DNA from: an uncultured Aquimarina sp.
Lineage (GTDB): Bacteria > Bacteroidota > Bacteroidia > Flavobacteriales > Flavobacteriaceae
Direction: 5' to 3'
Assembly (NCBI GenBank): GCA_947501475.1
Contig: CANMWA010000016.1
Span: 1-64,000, forward strand
Length of the DNA stretch: 64,000 nucleotides
Under the pieces are notes generated by a model. It saw only the letters and a program-made list of their open reading frames with translations, ran no database searches and was not told the origin of the DNA. This document shows positions 53,179-62,793 of this stretch, in pieces (the first letter of the stretch is position 1; every line of letters starts with the position of its first letter). Position numbers and translations under genes: made by a program.

Positions 53179-54981
53179 TTAATTGCTTTTGATAAATTTT
53201 ATGGTATTAAACTCATTTACCTTAAGAAGGTAGATCCCCTGGTTTAAATGCTTAAGGTAATTTGATATATTGTAGGTTGTAGTTGGTCCTGTTTTTATTT
53301 GGAATTTTTTGATTAGTTTTCCGGTAATATTATATATCTTGATTTGAAGACGACTAGAGGATATCGTATTATTAATCATAAGTGAAGCTCTGTTTTTAAC
53401 CGAGTTTGGTATGAGCTGGATTGATTTTTTTTCTGCCTTAAAAGAGTGTCCGTCTTCTTCATTATTTAGGCCTTTGCTAATATTTCCAACTACAAACCCA
53501 GAAATAATACTTCTTTTAAAGTTATTTTCACTTTCAGAATTCAAAAACAAGCTATATACACCTTCATCCAAGCCTTTGGTGTCAAAATAAAAACTATCAT
53601 TTTTTTGATCAAAATCAATTACTTCAGCGGCACCTTGTATAGGAGAACCATCGATATTAGCTGTTTTAGTAATTACTGCTCGTACATTAACATTTTTAGG
53701 CACATTAAGATCTTTTTTCTTGGAGTAAATGTCAACTTTCAACCTAGGAAAGTCATTGATTCTTTTTTGCTGCAAAGACATCTTGATTTCATTGTCTTGT
53801 TTTACAAAAGCAACAAACCTTGAATTACTCTTTAGATATAGATCACTTTCAGAAACAGAAATAAAGGTATTGTGATTTTGAGAGTGGTAGCTTTTAAAAC
53901 TTTTAGATGTTCTACGGGTATCAAAAACTTGAAATGTTGCATTTGTATTTTCATGAAGAATTTCTGCTACGGCATAGTTCGAATTTTTATCAAGTACTAT
54001 TTTATCATATTCATTTTCTGAATGTATAATGTAGTAGTCGCTCTCGATTTTTGAATTCTTATTTTCATGATTGGGTAGTACATTACTTTTTTGAGTTTTA
54101 TTTTCGATATATGATTTTACATAAGGCCAGCTAAATTGTCCTAAACCCACGTCGAGATGATCAAAAATAGCTCTTGAGTCATTTCTCTCAAAAACATATT
54201 CGGCACCAGGTCTTAGTGTACTGCTATAGGGTGATACTCCATCATTTGTGCCTTGCACGGGAAGCAAAATTCCTCCTGTAACCAAAAAAGCAGCTGCAGC
54301 AATAGTAGATCCTTTATAAAAACCTGAAGCTCCCAATACCACAAATTTTTCGGGTTCGTTATTAGGGTGATTATCTAGTGTAGGCCGAACTACATTTCTA
54401 CAATAATATGTAGTCGAGGTCCTGGCACCTTCGTTAAGTCCGGTAAGTCTCCATGCCCAATTTAACCAAGGCATTTGTGATATATCTGCAAGATAAGTGC
54501 CCCAAAACGGGGTTCCTAAAGCAAAGGCTTTGGTTACTTTATTATTTTTTTCGTATTGAAACATAGCAGCTTCAGACGCTTTGCCACCATTGCTATGACC
54601 AACCAGATATACTTGTGGAACATTATATTTTTTTGTGACAATATCGATAGATTCTGCAAGTAATTTTCCATTTATCCAAATGCCTTTACCACGAGTGGTA
54701 GCTACAAAAACTGCTTGGTATCCTTCTTTATAGGTATCTCTGTAAAATGAATTATCGAAAAGAAATTGCCCTTGATTAAGATCGATATATCCATGATTAA
54801 ACACAATTACTTTTCCATTGTAATTAGAAGGTGTAGCACCATAATGAATTGTTGATTTTACTAGGGGTCCAATAAATAATGGACTTAACTTATCTGGAGT
54901 GGGGAGTTGTACTTCTAAAAAATTTTGAGAAAATATGAAAGCACACGAAAATAATGCAATTAAAGTAGTTTTTAATTTCAT
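53179..54981 (-). CDS. T9SS-secreted alpha/beta hydrolase-like protein
   Basis: 600 residues. Signal peptide about 1-19. The N-terminal alpha/beta hydrolase domain has the nucleophile elbow VYLVGHSNGGKASEAA (Ser130) and an oxyanion region VFNHGYID. This resembles PGAP1/lipase-like esterases. A middle beta region (about 310-500) is unassigned. The C-terminal T9SS type A sorting domain covers about 515-600, with the pattern PNSVKNRASLMINN, LQIKIYNITGKLIKKFQI and GIYLLKVNEFNTIKFIKSN. It should be exported through the type IX system and anchored or released outside. Single gene; divergent from waaA. Confidence 0.9.
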   Translation of the reverse strand: MKLKTTLIALFSCAFIFSQNFLEVQLPTPDKLSPLFIGPLVKSTIHYGATPSNYNGKVIVFNHGYIDLNQGQFLFDNSFYRDTYKEGYQAVFVATTRGKGIWINGKLLAESIDIVTKKYNVPQVYLVGHSNGGKASEAAMFQYEKNNKVTKAFALGTPFWGTYLADISQMPWLNWAWRLTGLNEGARTSTTYYCRNVVRPTLDNHPNNEPEKFVVLGASGFYKGSTIAAAAFLVTGGILLPVQGTNDGVSPYSSTLRPGAEYVFERNDSRAIFDHLDVGLGQFSWPYVKSYIENKTQKSNVLPNHENKNSKIESDYYIIHSENEYDKIVLDKNSNYAVAEILHENTNATFQVFDTRRTSKSFKSYHSQNHNTFISVSESDLYLKSNSRFVAFVKQDNEIKMSLQQKRINDFPRLKVDIYSKKKDLNVPKNVNVRAVITKTANIDGSPIQGAAEVIDFDQKNDSFYFDTKGLDEGVYSLFLNSESENNFKRSIISGFVVGNISKGLNNEEDGHSFKAEKKSIQLIPNSVKNRASLMINNTISSSRLQIKIYNITGKLIKKFQIKTGPTTTYNISNYLKHLNQGIYLLKVNEFNTIKFIKSN

Positions 54982-55169
54982 GGTTGATGAGTTTGTGTGA
55001 TAATTAGTGTTAAGTTACTAATTTTTTAACAATTGTATTAGTTTTTTATCGTGATTTGTGTTATAAATTTAGTTTTTTATTAAATATAAAAAAGAGAGAG
55101 CTTTAAAGATTTTCGGTATTAAATTACAATAAAGAGGTGTATTTTAGCAATTCATAAAAATCATTACGC

Positions 55170-56417
55170 TTGAGTATTCTATATAGTTTCTTTATCAGTC
55201 TTTTTAATTTGGGGTTACCAATTATTGGATTATTTAGCCCTAAGCTCAAATTATTTGTAACAGGAAGAAAAACTGTTTTCAATACTTTAAAAGAACAATT
55301 CTCTGCTCAAGATCGAGTCTTGTGGTTTCATTGTGCGTCATTAGGAGAATATGAACAAGGTGTGCCTGTGATGGAAGAGTTAAAAAAGAAGTATCCAGAG
55401 CATAAATTATTAGTTACTTTTTTTTCACCATCAGGATATGAGGTAAAGAAAAATAGTACACTGGCAGATGTTATTGTATACCTTCCTTTGGACACTAAAG
55501 CAAATGCCAAACGATTTATAGAGTTTTCGCATCCAGAACTAGCTGTTTTTGTGAAATATGAGTTTTGGCCTAATTATTTGAAAACCTTACAAGTAAAGAG
55601 TATTCCAGCGGTCTTTATATCAACCACATTTAGAGAAGATCAAGTGTTTTTTAAGTGGTATGGGGGATTTATGAGAAAGGTTTTGCAAACTGTGGATTAT
55701 TTTTTTGTTCAGGATGAAATATCAAAAAAATTAATCGAAGGGTTAGGCTATGAAAATGTTACATTAAGTGGTGATACACGTTTTGATAGAGTATCTCACC
55801 AGATTGAAATGGATAATCATGTAGATTTTATTTCAGAGTTTATTGATGATAGGCTATGTGTTGTAATTGGTAGCTCCTGGCCAGAGGATGAGACTGTTTT
55901 TATTGATTTTGTAAATCAGGCTTCAGATAATGTTTGTTTTATTATTGCTCCACACGAAATAAAGAATAGTAGTGTACATTCTTTGAAACAAAAAATTAAA
56001 AAGAGAACGGTCTTATATTCAGAAAAAGAAGGAAAAACCTTAAAAAATCATGAAGTATTTATCATGAATACGATTGGGTATTTATCTCGAGTATATAGTT
56101 ATGGAGATATTGCTTATGTTGGTGGAGCGATGGGAACAACAGGATTGCATAATATTCTTGAACCTGCTACTTTTGGTATCCCTATAGTAATAGGTAAGAA
56201 TTTTGAAAAATTTAGGGAAGCCAAACAACTTCAAAAATTAGCAGGGTTATTTTCTGTATCAAGTTCTGAAGAGTTTTTGCAGCTTATGAATAAGCTAGTA
56301 AATGATAAAAAGTTTAGAGAAAAAACAGGAATGATCACGGGTCATTTTATCAATAGTAATACTGGTGCCACAGGGTTAATCAACAAATATTTGATTCATA
56401 AAATTAATAATCTTTGA
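55170..56417 (+). CDS. waaA: Kdo transferase (3-deoxy-D-manno-octulosonic acid transferase)
   Basis: 415 residues from a TTG start; the family begins exactly here and no ATG fits. Catalytic Glu lies in WFHCASLGEYEQGVPVMEEL. Other conserved blocks are LLVTFFSPSGYEV, KYEFWPNYLKTL, VIGSSWPEDE and the C-terminal GGAMGTTGLHNILEPATFGI. It transfers Kdo onto lipid A precursor at the inner membrane. The next gene (4-helix membrane protein) is 36 bp downstream and may be in the same transcript. Confidence 0.94.
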   Translation: MSILYSFFISLFNLGLPIIGLFSPKLKLFVTGRKTVFNTLKEQFSAQDRVLWFHCASLGEYEQGVPVMEELKKKYPEHKLLVTFFSPSGYEVKKNSTLADVIVYLPLDTKANAKRFIEFSHPELAVFVKYEFWPNYLKTLQVKSIPAVFISTTFREDQVFFKWYGGFMRKVLQTVDYFFVQDEISKKLIEGLGYENVTLSGDTRFDRVSHQIEMDNHVDFISEFIDDRLCVVIGSSWPEDETVFIDFVNQASDNVCFIIAPHEIKNSSVHSLKQKIKKRTVLYSEKEGKTLKNHEVFIMNTIGYLSRVYSYGDIAYVGGAMGTTGLHNILEPATFGIPIVIGKNFEKFREAKQLQKLAGLFSVSSSEEFLQLMNKLVNDKKFREKTGMITGHFINSNTGATGLINKYLIHKINNL

Positions 56418-56453
56418 AGTAATTTTTTATAAGTATCAAAACAAGTAATAAAA

Positions 56454-56858
56454 ATGGAAGTGTTTAGAGGTATAGGTAGATTGATATTAAGCATAGTAAC
56501 TATCTATTATTCAACTTTAATATTTGCAAAATTCACACTTGAAGGGGTAGTGCCATCGGCAATTACTATTCAAAATACTATTGGTTTTTTACTAATTTTT
56601 AATTTTGTTATTTATCAAATTTTAAAAGGAATAAAAGAAATTCAAAATAAAGAAATTACCTATAAATGGATGTTGATTTTTACCATTGGGTTTTGGATAA
56701 ACTTTTTGTTTATTTTACCTGTATTGCTTAAATCTTCTGGTTTTGTGTTTAGTTTTAGTGCTTTTATATTTTACTTCTTTGTTGTGGTAGGGATGTATTT
56801 TTTCTTATATGATTTAAAAAGATTTTTGAAACCAGTACTACAAAATAAAGAAGAGTAA
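56454..56858 (+). CDS. Hypothetical four-helix membrane protein, 134 aa
   Basis: Four hydrophobic segments (about 6-26, 41-58, 72-92, 98-118), with a short basic C-terminus (LKPVLQNKEE). No catalytic motif is visible. It lies 36 bp after waaA in the same direction. I do not recognise a family. A regular helix pattern and a clear frame support a real gene. Confidence 0.65.
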   Translation: MEVFRGIGRLILSIVTIYYSTLIFAKFTLEGVVPSAITIQNTIGFLLIFNFVIYQILKGIKEIQNKEITYKWMLIFTIGFWINFLFILPVLLKSSGFVFSFSAFIFYFFVVVGMYFFLYDLKRFLKPVLQNKEE

Positions 56859-56921
56859 GGCGGGTAGATTTTATGATATCTTGAGTTCTTATTAATTGAT
56901 AATGTTGATTGTTAAAATATA

Positions 56922-57578
56922 TTAAACGGTTACTGCTTCATTAAAATACCTTCTGAAAGGAAGCATTTCTTTGTATACTGAAATCACTTTTTCCATAAAA
57001 TCATCTTTAAGGATATCATTTTTGGTCAATGGATGTATTACTGCAAATGTGCGATGTCGCAATAAATCGATATGTTTATGATCTGATGAGTATCCTTTTG
57101 GAGCTTTTTTAAGTTTATCTTCATCTAGTAAAAGCCCACCAAAAGTAGTTTTGAAGCTTTTTTTGTTTATAATTTTTATTAATTCTTCTCCATTATAATC
57201 AATTGCTTCACGAATGCTATTTAAGATTTTGTGATCTGGTTTCCAATATCCACCGGCTAATAAACATTCAGATACACCAATATGCACATAAAAATCCCCT
57301 TGTTTAGTGCGTTGATCTAACCCAGCGCCAAAATGATCTTTATATACGGGTTTATTTGGGTGAAATAGAAGGTTGTTGTTGATGCGATTAATACCTTTTT
57401 TGCCAGGAGTAGGATAGTAGTCACTGTCGATATCGGCTAATCTTGTATCTAATTCATCCAACCATAAAATAAATGAATTTCTAATACTATGGTAACGTTT
57501 TCTATGCGCATCCATCCATTCCTTATGATTATTGTCTTGTAAATCCTGAAGGAATTGAAATAATGCAGCAAAATCCAT
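56922..57578 (-). CDS. DUF2461 (TIGR02453) family protein
   Basis: 218 residues: LQDLQDNNHKEWMDAHRKRY near the start, RINNNLLFHPNKPVYKDHFG in the middle and FYVHIGVSECLLAGGYWKPD, all hallmarks of DUF2461. This is a widespread, soluble family of unknown function. It lies 25 bp downstream of the deoxynucleoside kinase gene on the same strand and is probably co-transcribed with it. Confidence 0.88.
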   Translation of the reverse strand: MDFAALFQFLQDLQDNNHKEWMDAHRKRYHSIRNSFILWLDELDTRLADIDSDYYPTPGKKGINRINNNLLFHPNKPVYKDHFGAGLDQRTKQGDFYVHIGVSECLLAGGYWKPDHKILNSIREAIDYNGEELIKIINKKSFKTTFGGLLLDEDKLKKAPKGYSSDHKHIDLLRHRTFAVIHPLTKNDILKDDFMEKVISVYKEMLPFRRYFNEAVTV

Positions 57579-57603
57579 ATACTATTAAAATAATTAGATC
57601 TTT

Positions 57604-58218
57604 TTAGAATAAACCATTAAGTTCGGCATCGATACGATTAATAATATTTCCTAGATCCTCTGGATTATCGACAAAATTAAGATTGTCTACATCAACGATA
57701 ATTAAATTTCCTTTGTCATAATCATGTGCCCAAGCCTCATAACGTTCGTTAAGTCGACTTAGGTAATCGATACTAATGGTATTTTCGTATTCACGACCAC
57801 GTTTATGGATTTGTGATACTAGATTGGGTATACTGCTTCTAAGATAAATCAGTAAGTCTGGCCCTTCTACAACATCTTCCATAAGGTCAAAAAGTGATTT
57901 ATAGTTTTCAAAATCACGATTTGTCATTAACCCCATGGCGTGTAAGTTGGGAGCAAAAATATATGCATCTTCATAGATGGTTCTATCCTGAATAATATCT
58001 TTTCCACTTTTACGAATGTCCAGAATTTGTCTAAAACGACTATTTAGGAAATAGATTTGTAAATTAAAAGACCAACGTTCCATTTTGTTATAGAAATCCT
58101 CTAGATATGGATTTTCTAATACATCTTCAAAGTGAGCCTCCCATTTGTAATGTTTAGCAAGTAATCGGGTTAATGTGGTTTTTCCAGCGCCGATATTTCC
58201 AGCTATAGCTATATGCAT
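57604..58218 (-). CDS. Deoxynucleoside kinase
   Basis: 204 residues. The P-loop lies in HIAIAGNIGAGKTTLTRLLA, the DRY/DRT-type catalytic block in QDRTIYEDAYIFAPN, and the lid in QIHKRGREYE. The substrate-binding Glu/Trp region is HFEDVLENPYLEDFYNKMER. This matches the dCK/dGK/TK2-type kinases of Bacteroidota, which phosphorylate salvaged deoxynucleosides; dA/dG against dC preference is not assignable. It is first of a two-gene unit with DUF2461. Confidence 0.92.
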   Translation of the reverse strand: MHIAIAGNIGAGKTTLTRLLAKHYKWEAHFEDVLENPYLEDFYNKMERWSFNLQIYFLNSRFRQILDIRKSGKDIIQDRTIYEDAYIFAPNLHAMGLMTNRDFENYKSLFDLMEDVVEGPDLLIYLRSSIPNLVSQIHKRGREYENTISIDYLSRLNERYEAWAHDYDKGNLIIVDVDNLNFVDNPEDLGNIINRIDAELNGLF

Positions 58219-58466
58219 AGTCGATTGTTTTTCTTGGGGTTGTTTTTGTGAAACAATACGTTAAAGTATGGGCGTAAATATAATAGATTTTATGAGTAAC
58301 ATAAAGAGGATGGGTAAGAATTTCGGTAAGAATCATGTTTTAAAACTATAGATGTAGCCAATTTGCAATATGAATTGATCAAAATTAATCTTAATTAATA
58401 AGATTTGTAATTTATGTAAGTAGATTTACGACCTATCTATTAGAAACCTAAAAAGCAATAGTAATT

Positions 58467-58979
58467 ATGATGTATAGAGTATTAGGATTTTTAATATTTG
58501 TAATTATTTCTTGTAATCCAAGTAAAGAAAATACGTCTAATGATGTGCAATTAAATCTAAAACAAGGAATGGAGGTTTTTAAAAATCAGGGAGTTATTAC
58601 AAAAATAAGCGCTCAAAATTTTGAAGATACATATACTACATTAGTTGAGGTTCTTACTAATAACCCAAATTTGAAAATTATAACACAATTAGATCATCAA
58701 GCGAATGCAGCATCTGTAGGTTTAGAATTAAACCCTACGCGCATTATTATGTTTGGAAATCCTAAATTAGGAACTCCATTAATGCAAGACTCTCAAATCA
58801 CTGCATTAGATTTACCTCAAAAGATTTTAGTGTGGCAAGATGATCAAGGTATAGTTAAGGTATCGTATAATGATCCACAATTTTTAAAACTACGTCATAC
58901 TATTAAGAGCAAAGAAGATATATTAACTACTATAGCAAAGGCTTTAGATAACATTACAGCAAAAGCCACTATTTTATAG
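58467..58979 (+). CDS. DUF302 domain lipoprotein
   Basis: 170 residues. A short lipoprotein signal (MMYRVLGFLIFVIISC) ends in the lipobox VIISC. A DUF302 domain follows (about 55-150): NFEDTYTTLVEVLTNNPNLK, VGLELNPTRIIMFGNPKLGT and LPQKILVWQDDQGIVKVSYN. DUF302 proteins are often envelope-located; a role is not established. Flanked downstream by a bidirectional terminator. Confidence 0.88.
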   Translation: MMYRVLGFLIFVIISCNPSKENTSNDVQLNLKQGMEVFKNQGVITKISAQNFEDTYTTLVEVLTNNPNLKIITQLDHQANAASVGLELNPTRIIMFGNPKLGTPLMQDSQITALDLPQKILVWQDDQGIVKVSYNDPQFLKLRHTIKSKEDILTTIAKALDNITAKATIL

Positions 58980-59031
58980 TAAGTAATTACAATAATTGAG
59001 TTAGCCAAAACTTTTGATATATCTCTTATAT

Positions 59032-59069
59032 CCCCTTGAACCAAATGTTATTTTAATTTTTTCAAGGGG
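59032..59069. terminator. Bidirectional terminator
   Basis: CCCCTTGAA / TTCAAGGGG, a 9-bp stem with a 20-nt loop. It lies between the DUF302 gene (+) and the 113-residue membrane-anchored gene (-). Confidence 0.7.
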
Positions 59070-59070
59070 T

Positions 59071-59412
59071 TTAATTTTGTAGCTTCACTTTAATCGGACC
59101 TCCACTGGATACATAGCTACCACCAATTTCATCTACATTAATATCTAATTCATCTCTAGTGCTTATGCTATTAATATCAACCTTAAGCTTGTCATAAGTG
59201 TCAATGTTTTTGATATTAACATCAATTTCTTCTGTATTACTTAATCGTACTGTAATAGATCCATCACTATTGATAGGTAGTACTCCATAATTAGTAGAAG
59301 GAGTATTATTAGCATATGCTTTTGGTAAAATGTCTATATCTTTAATTACTATGATTGCTAGGCAAATGGCAATAATAGTAAGTATAAATTTGGTGTAATT
59401 ATCGGTTTTCAT
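59071..59412 (-). CDS. Small membrane-anchored protein, 113 aa
   Basis: The start is placed at the ATG at 59412 (MKTDNYTKFILTIIAICLAI), where the hydrophobic anchor begins; an earlier in-frame start adds 16 implausible residues. One N-terminal membrane helix (about 7-25), then an exported Asn/Asp/Ile-rich part with repeated D(V/I)NIxxIDTYDxLxVDI-like strands. I do not recognise a family. The regular (S/D)xxDELDIN pattern suggests a beta structure. Single gene between two terminators. Confidence 0.65.
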   Translation of the reverse strand: MKTDNYTKFILTIIAICLAIIVIKDIDILPKAYANNTPSTNYGVLPINSDGSITVRLSNTEEIDVNIKNIDTYDKLKVDINSISTRDELDINVDEIGGSYVSSGGPIKVKLQN

Positions 59413-59492
59413 AAGTGTTTTTTTGTAATTATTATAAATATGTACCAATAAAGATACCAAAAAAATAAGGGGTTCTTTACAGTATAAAAAAA

Positions 59493-59507
59493 ATGCCCGA
59501 TAGGCAT
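59493..59507. terminator. Small bidirectional terminator
   Basis: ATGCC-CGATA-GGCAT flanked by A and T runs on the two sides. It follows the DoxX gene on the minus strand. Confidence 0.6.
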
Positions 59508-59516
59508 CTTTTTGTG

Positions 59517-59897
59517 TTATTGTGGTTTGAGTAATTCTTTATAGCGATCCTTATAAATATATAACATAAATATATTAAGTGCTAAAAATGCTACACCAAC
59601 ATACCAGTGTTTTACATCTAATTTGATATGATATAGAAAAGCATTAATCGATACACTCATTAATATAAGCATCATTAATGCAGCAAATCGATTTGTTAAT
59701 AATGCGATTCCGGCACAAATTTCAACAATAGCGACTAACATCATAGTTTTTGATGACACTAAAGCTCTTAAAAAACTTCCAGCAATTTTTGTTGAGGGTG
59801 CTGGCGGATCCATAAAATAAAACAATTTATTGCATCCAAAAAATAGTATGGCTAAGCCAAAAGCTATTTTGATTCCCAGGATTACTTTTGCATTCAT
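59517..59897 (-). CDS. DoxX family membrane protein
   Basis: The start is placed at the ATG at 59897 (MNAKVILGIKIAFGLAILFF); in-frame ATGs at 59921 and 59981 are possible but add hydrophilic residues not seen in the family. About 126 residues with four membrane helices: GIKIAFGLAILFFGCNKLFYF, MMLVAIVEICAGIALLTNRF, AALMMLILMSVSINAF and WYVGVAFLALNIFMLYIY. The opening helix with a GxNKxF turn is DoxX-like. Role unknown; many DoxX proteins are tied to redox stress. Confidence 0.8.
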   Translation of the reverse strand: MNAKVILGIKIAFGLAILFFGCNKLFYFMDPPAPSTKIAGSFLRALVSSKTMMLVAIVEICAGIALLTNRFAALMMLILMSVSINAFLYHIKLDVKHWYVGVAFLALNIFMLYIYKDRYKELLKPQ

Positions 59898-60114
59898 AGA
59901 TTGAATTTTTTGGTTGTTCATACAAATAGGTAACGTGTTAATTTTTCTTAAATTGCCGGAGTGTTGATGATTATCAGTCAATTCTAACGATGAAATAAAG
60001 CAAAAAGCAAGTATAATGCAGGTTTTGATAATTATTTTTAACGTAAAATCCTACATATACACTTTTGAAATCTTTAAACTTCTAATAATCAGCATAAAAA
60101 ACAAATAAAAAGAG

Positions 60115-60123
60115 TAGTTTTGC
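60115..60123 (+). promoter_or_regulatory. -7 promoter element of the acyltransferase gene
   Basis: TAGTTTTGC, a perfect TAnnTTTGC, 68 bp before the ATG at 60192. No TTG box at the expected spacing. Confidence 0.45.
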
Positions 60124-60191
60124 ACTTTTTTTAAGCAATATTATAGCCTAAAACTCGTTTTTTGGGCAACAACTAACCAAATACCTAAATA

Positions 60192-61376
60192 ATGACCAAA
60201 CCTGCTAATCGATTGCATTTTTTGGATGCGATACGTGCATTTGCTATTATGATGATGCTACAAGGGCATTTTGTACACGCACTTTTAAGAGATACCTATC
60301 GTGACAAAAGTAATATAGTATACAGTATATGGGAATATTTTAGAGGCATGACAGCACCTACTTTTTTTACTATTACTGGTTTTATATTTACATATTTATT
60401 ACTAAAACAAAATACTACAGGGTTTGAAAACCCAAGAGTTTTAAAAGGCATAAAAAGAGCTGTAAAAGTTATTTTTTGGGGATATTTACTTCGATTAAGC
60501 TTCTATGCAGTTTTTAAAGGAACGTTAAACCCTTCATTTTTTTATGTAGATGTATTGCAATGTATTGGTACATCATTATTGTTATTGATAGGGATATATC
60601 TAATTTTATATCGTTATAATAAAAACTTGTTTCAATATACGATACTAGGTATTGGGGTTGTCATTTTTATTTTGCAGCCCATGTATGGCGAATGTATACT
60701 CGAATTTTTGCCCAAAACTATTGCTAATTATTTTACCAATCGAAATGGTTCCATTTTCACCTTATTCCCTTGGTTTGGATACGTTTGTTTCGGAAGTTTT
60801 ATGGCGACACTGTTTTTAAAATATGGAAAGCATCGAGCATTTTATACATACGCAGTTATTACATTATTAGTAGTAGGGCTGGGATTAGTCTTTTATTCGT
60901 CTGGTTTGTTAATGTTATTACATAATCTAACCGGTGTTGGGATTTTTAAATCGGTAGCATATAACAATTTTTTATTTATACGATTGGGTAATGTGTGTGT
61001 GCTTTTTACGATTTTTATGTTAGCTAAAAACTATATCAAACATCCTGTCATCAATAAAATAGGGGGGAGAACTCTTTCTATTTATATCATTCATTTTTTT
61101 GTGCTTTACGGAAGTTGGTTTGGATTAGGACTTAATCGTTTTTTCTATCATGATTTAACTCCTGTTGAAGCTGTAATTGGGGCTTTACTATTTGTAGCTG
61201 GTGTTTGTGCTTTGGTATTGTATTATTATAAATATGAAGATAAATTAAAAGCACAACTACATCATGTATTAGATTTAGGATACAAAACCATAGGTATCAA
61301 TATACCCGAAGTCTTTTTAAGTTTTAAAAATGAGATCATTCAAAAATATAGAAGTATTCGATACGCAAGAAGATAA
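60192..61376 (+). CDS. HGSNAT-like/DUF1624 polytopic acyltransferase
   Basis: 394 residues with about ten membrane helices. The opening RLHFLDAIRAFAIMMMLQGH, then FVHALL, and WEYFRGMTAPTFFTITGFIF match the heparan-alpha-glucosaminide N-acetyltransferase-like (DUF1624) group; the His in MLQGHF is the conserved acyl-transfer candidate. It probably acylates a sugar or lipid at the membrane; the target is unknown. The basic C-terminus (NEIIQKYRSIRYARR) is cytosolic. Followed by a DoxX gene 88 bp downstream. Confidence 0.85.
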   Translation: MTKPANRLHFLDAIRAFAIMMMLQGHFVHALLRDTYRDKSNIVYSIWEYFRGMTAPTFFTITGFIFTYLLLKQNTTGFENPRVLKGIKRAVKVIFWGYLLRLSFYAVFKGTLNPSFFYVDVLQCIGTSLLLLIGIYLILYRYNKNLFQYTILGIGVVIFILQPMYGECILEFLPKTIANYFTNRNGSIFTLFPWFGYVCFGSFMATLFLKYGKHRAFYTYAVITLLVVGLGLVFYSSGLLMLLHNLTGVGIFKSVAYNNFLFIRLGNVCVLFTIFMLAKNYIKHPVINKIGGRTLSIYIIHFFVLYGSWFGLGLNRFFYHDLTPVEAVIGALLFVAGVCALVLYYYKYEDKLKAQLHHVLDLGYKTIGINIPEVFLSFKNEIIQKYRSIRYARR

Positions 61377-61464
61377 GTTAATTCTATAGGTTTAAATAAA
61401 CAGTTCTTTTTTATTATCTTAAAAATCAGTATCTTATAGTGGTCTAATCAATACTTGTTTTGTC

Positions 61465-61887
61465 ATGCCAACTATAAAGTCATTAAATAAATGGGCAAAT
61501 GCGCATACGTATTACCCATTGGATTTATTAAGAATTGCTCTAGGAGTGTTTTTATTCATAAAAGGGATCAATTTTATTAGTAATAGCCAGGTTCTGGTTG
61601 ATTTAATTGAACCTGTTCAAAATCTTGCAGGCTCGATGATAGTTATTCATTATGTTGCTCCAGCTCATTTAATTGGAGGGGTTTTGATCGCTTTTGGATT
61701 ATTAACCCGATGGTCGGTAGCTGCACAATTGCCATTATTATTGGGTGCCGTTATTATTAATTTTATAGGAGAAATGAATATTGCAAATCTTATAATTGCC
61801 AGTATTATTTTACTTCTATGTATATTCTTTTTGTTTTACGGATCAGGAAAACACTCGGTTGATTACTATTTAAAAATGGAACAATAG
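61465..61887 (+). CDS. DoxX family membrane protein
   Basis: 140 residues, four membrane helices: YPLDLLRIALGVFLFIKGIN, IVIHYVAPAHLIGGVLIAFG, WSVAAQLPLLLGAVIINFI and LIIASIILLLCIFFLFYGSG. The DoxX signature is R(I/L)xLGxFLFIKG plus HLIGG. It is a second, unlinked DoxX gene in the window, little similar in sequence to the one at 59517. Ends in a strong terminator. Confidence 0.88.
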   Translation: MPTIKSLNKWANAHTYYPLDLLRIALGVFLFIKGINFISNSQVLVDLIEPVQNLAGSMIVIHYVAPAHLIGGVLIAFGLLTRWSVAAQLPLLLGAVIINFIGEMNIANLIIASIILLLCIFFLFYGSGKHSVDYYLKMEQ

Positions 61888-61920
61888 TAATTAGTATACA
61901 TATAAAGAAGCTAAAACTAA

Positions 61921-61956
61921 AAAACCCTCTGATGCATTATCATCAGAGGGTTTTTT
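61921..61956. terminator. Strong bidirectional terminator
   Basis: AAAACCCTCTGATG / CATCAGAGGGTTTT, a 14-bp perfect stem with a 6-nt loop, A run before and T run after. It separates the DoxX gene from the small secreted gene. Confidence 0.92.
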
Positions 61957-61974
61957 GTATGTGTATTATAGTAT

Positions 61975-62316
61975 CTACAAATTAGATAAGTGAGGTTTTT
62001 TTGAATATGCATGGATATCTATAAATATGGTATCTATAGCTATTTTTGATGAATATAGTAGGTTTTTAGTATTAGAATACTTTCGTTTGCTTCTACGAAT
62101 TTGTTTTTTGATTTTTTTCCACTCTTTTAGGTTATATGAGTGAATATTGTTGGTTTTCGAATTTTTAATTCCCTCATCGGTAACCTGTTTAGCGTTTGTG
62201 GATTTAGGAATCTTTGATTTAGTATTAAAGGCAATAGACTGGTAGTAGTTAGCACTGTTTTGAGCTGTGGCTAAGTGCGATAAACATAATAGTACTGCAA
62301 TTAAAATAATTCTCAT
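61975..62316 (-). CDS. Small secreted protein, paralogue A (113 aa)
   Basis: A signal peptide (MRIILIAVLLCLSHLATAQ) is followed by a Lys-rich, mostly helical mature chain. The second half shares a motif with the gene at 62794: LKEWKKIKKQIRRSKRKYSN, then IDTIFIDIHAYSKKPHL, against KKEWKKIKKQLLKNKKRISE and IDTIYFDIPSYDKQSRI. The pair defines a small family of unknown function; I do not know it by name. Its 5' region is separated by a 480-bp gap from paralogue B. Confidence 0.7.
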   Translation of the reverse strand: MRIILIAVLLCLSHLATAQNSANYYQSIAFNTKSKIPKSTNAKQVTDEGIKNSKTNNIHSYNLKEWKKIKKQIRRSKRKYSNTKNLLYSSKIAIDTIFIDIHAYSKKPHLSNL

Positions 62317-62793
62317 TTCTTTTTAGATTTTAGGGCATTAATAATTAATTTTTTTCAGTATTACATTATGACTAATTATAAAAAATTGAATGTTAACAAT
62401 TTAGAATTGATTCAATAAATAATGTGTTAATTATTTGAACACTAAAATAACTATACTATTTTAATTTTTATTACGGTAAAACCACAGTATTTACAGGGAT
62501 ATTTCCCCTGTTAAGGATGGGTAAGTGCTATGGTTACTAGGCTTCTATGAAAAAAATGTATAAAAAAATAATTCACTTTTTTTTTAAGAAAAATAAGCTA
62601 AATATTGAGTGAGTCTAGTAATAATGGGAGATAGGCAGGATTTGAAAAAATGAGATTAAAAATACGAAATTCGCTAAAAAGGCATGTTTTTTTAGCGAAT
62701 TTCGTATTTTTTGCTCTGTTTTTTTTGAAAAAACGTCAGATTTAGTAAAAAATTAATAAATTATTTAATCGTTTTTTACTGTAGCACATTAGT
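62317..62793. other. Intergenic region holding a 23-bp hairpin
   Basis: About 480 bp, AT-rich. It contains a very long terminator stem (62658-62711) and no credible ORF. The sequence TTCCCCTGTTAAGGATGGG-like stretch near 62500 has no recognised role. Confidence 0.5.
62658..62711 (-). terminator. 23-bp perfect-stem terminator
   Basis: The arms are 62658-62680 and 62689-62711, perfectly complementary over 23 bp, with an 8-nt loop (GGCATGTT). The core of each arm is ATACGAAATTCGCT and its complement. It lies 83 bp after the stop of paralogue B on the minus strand. Confidence 0.8.
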
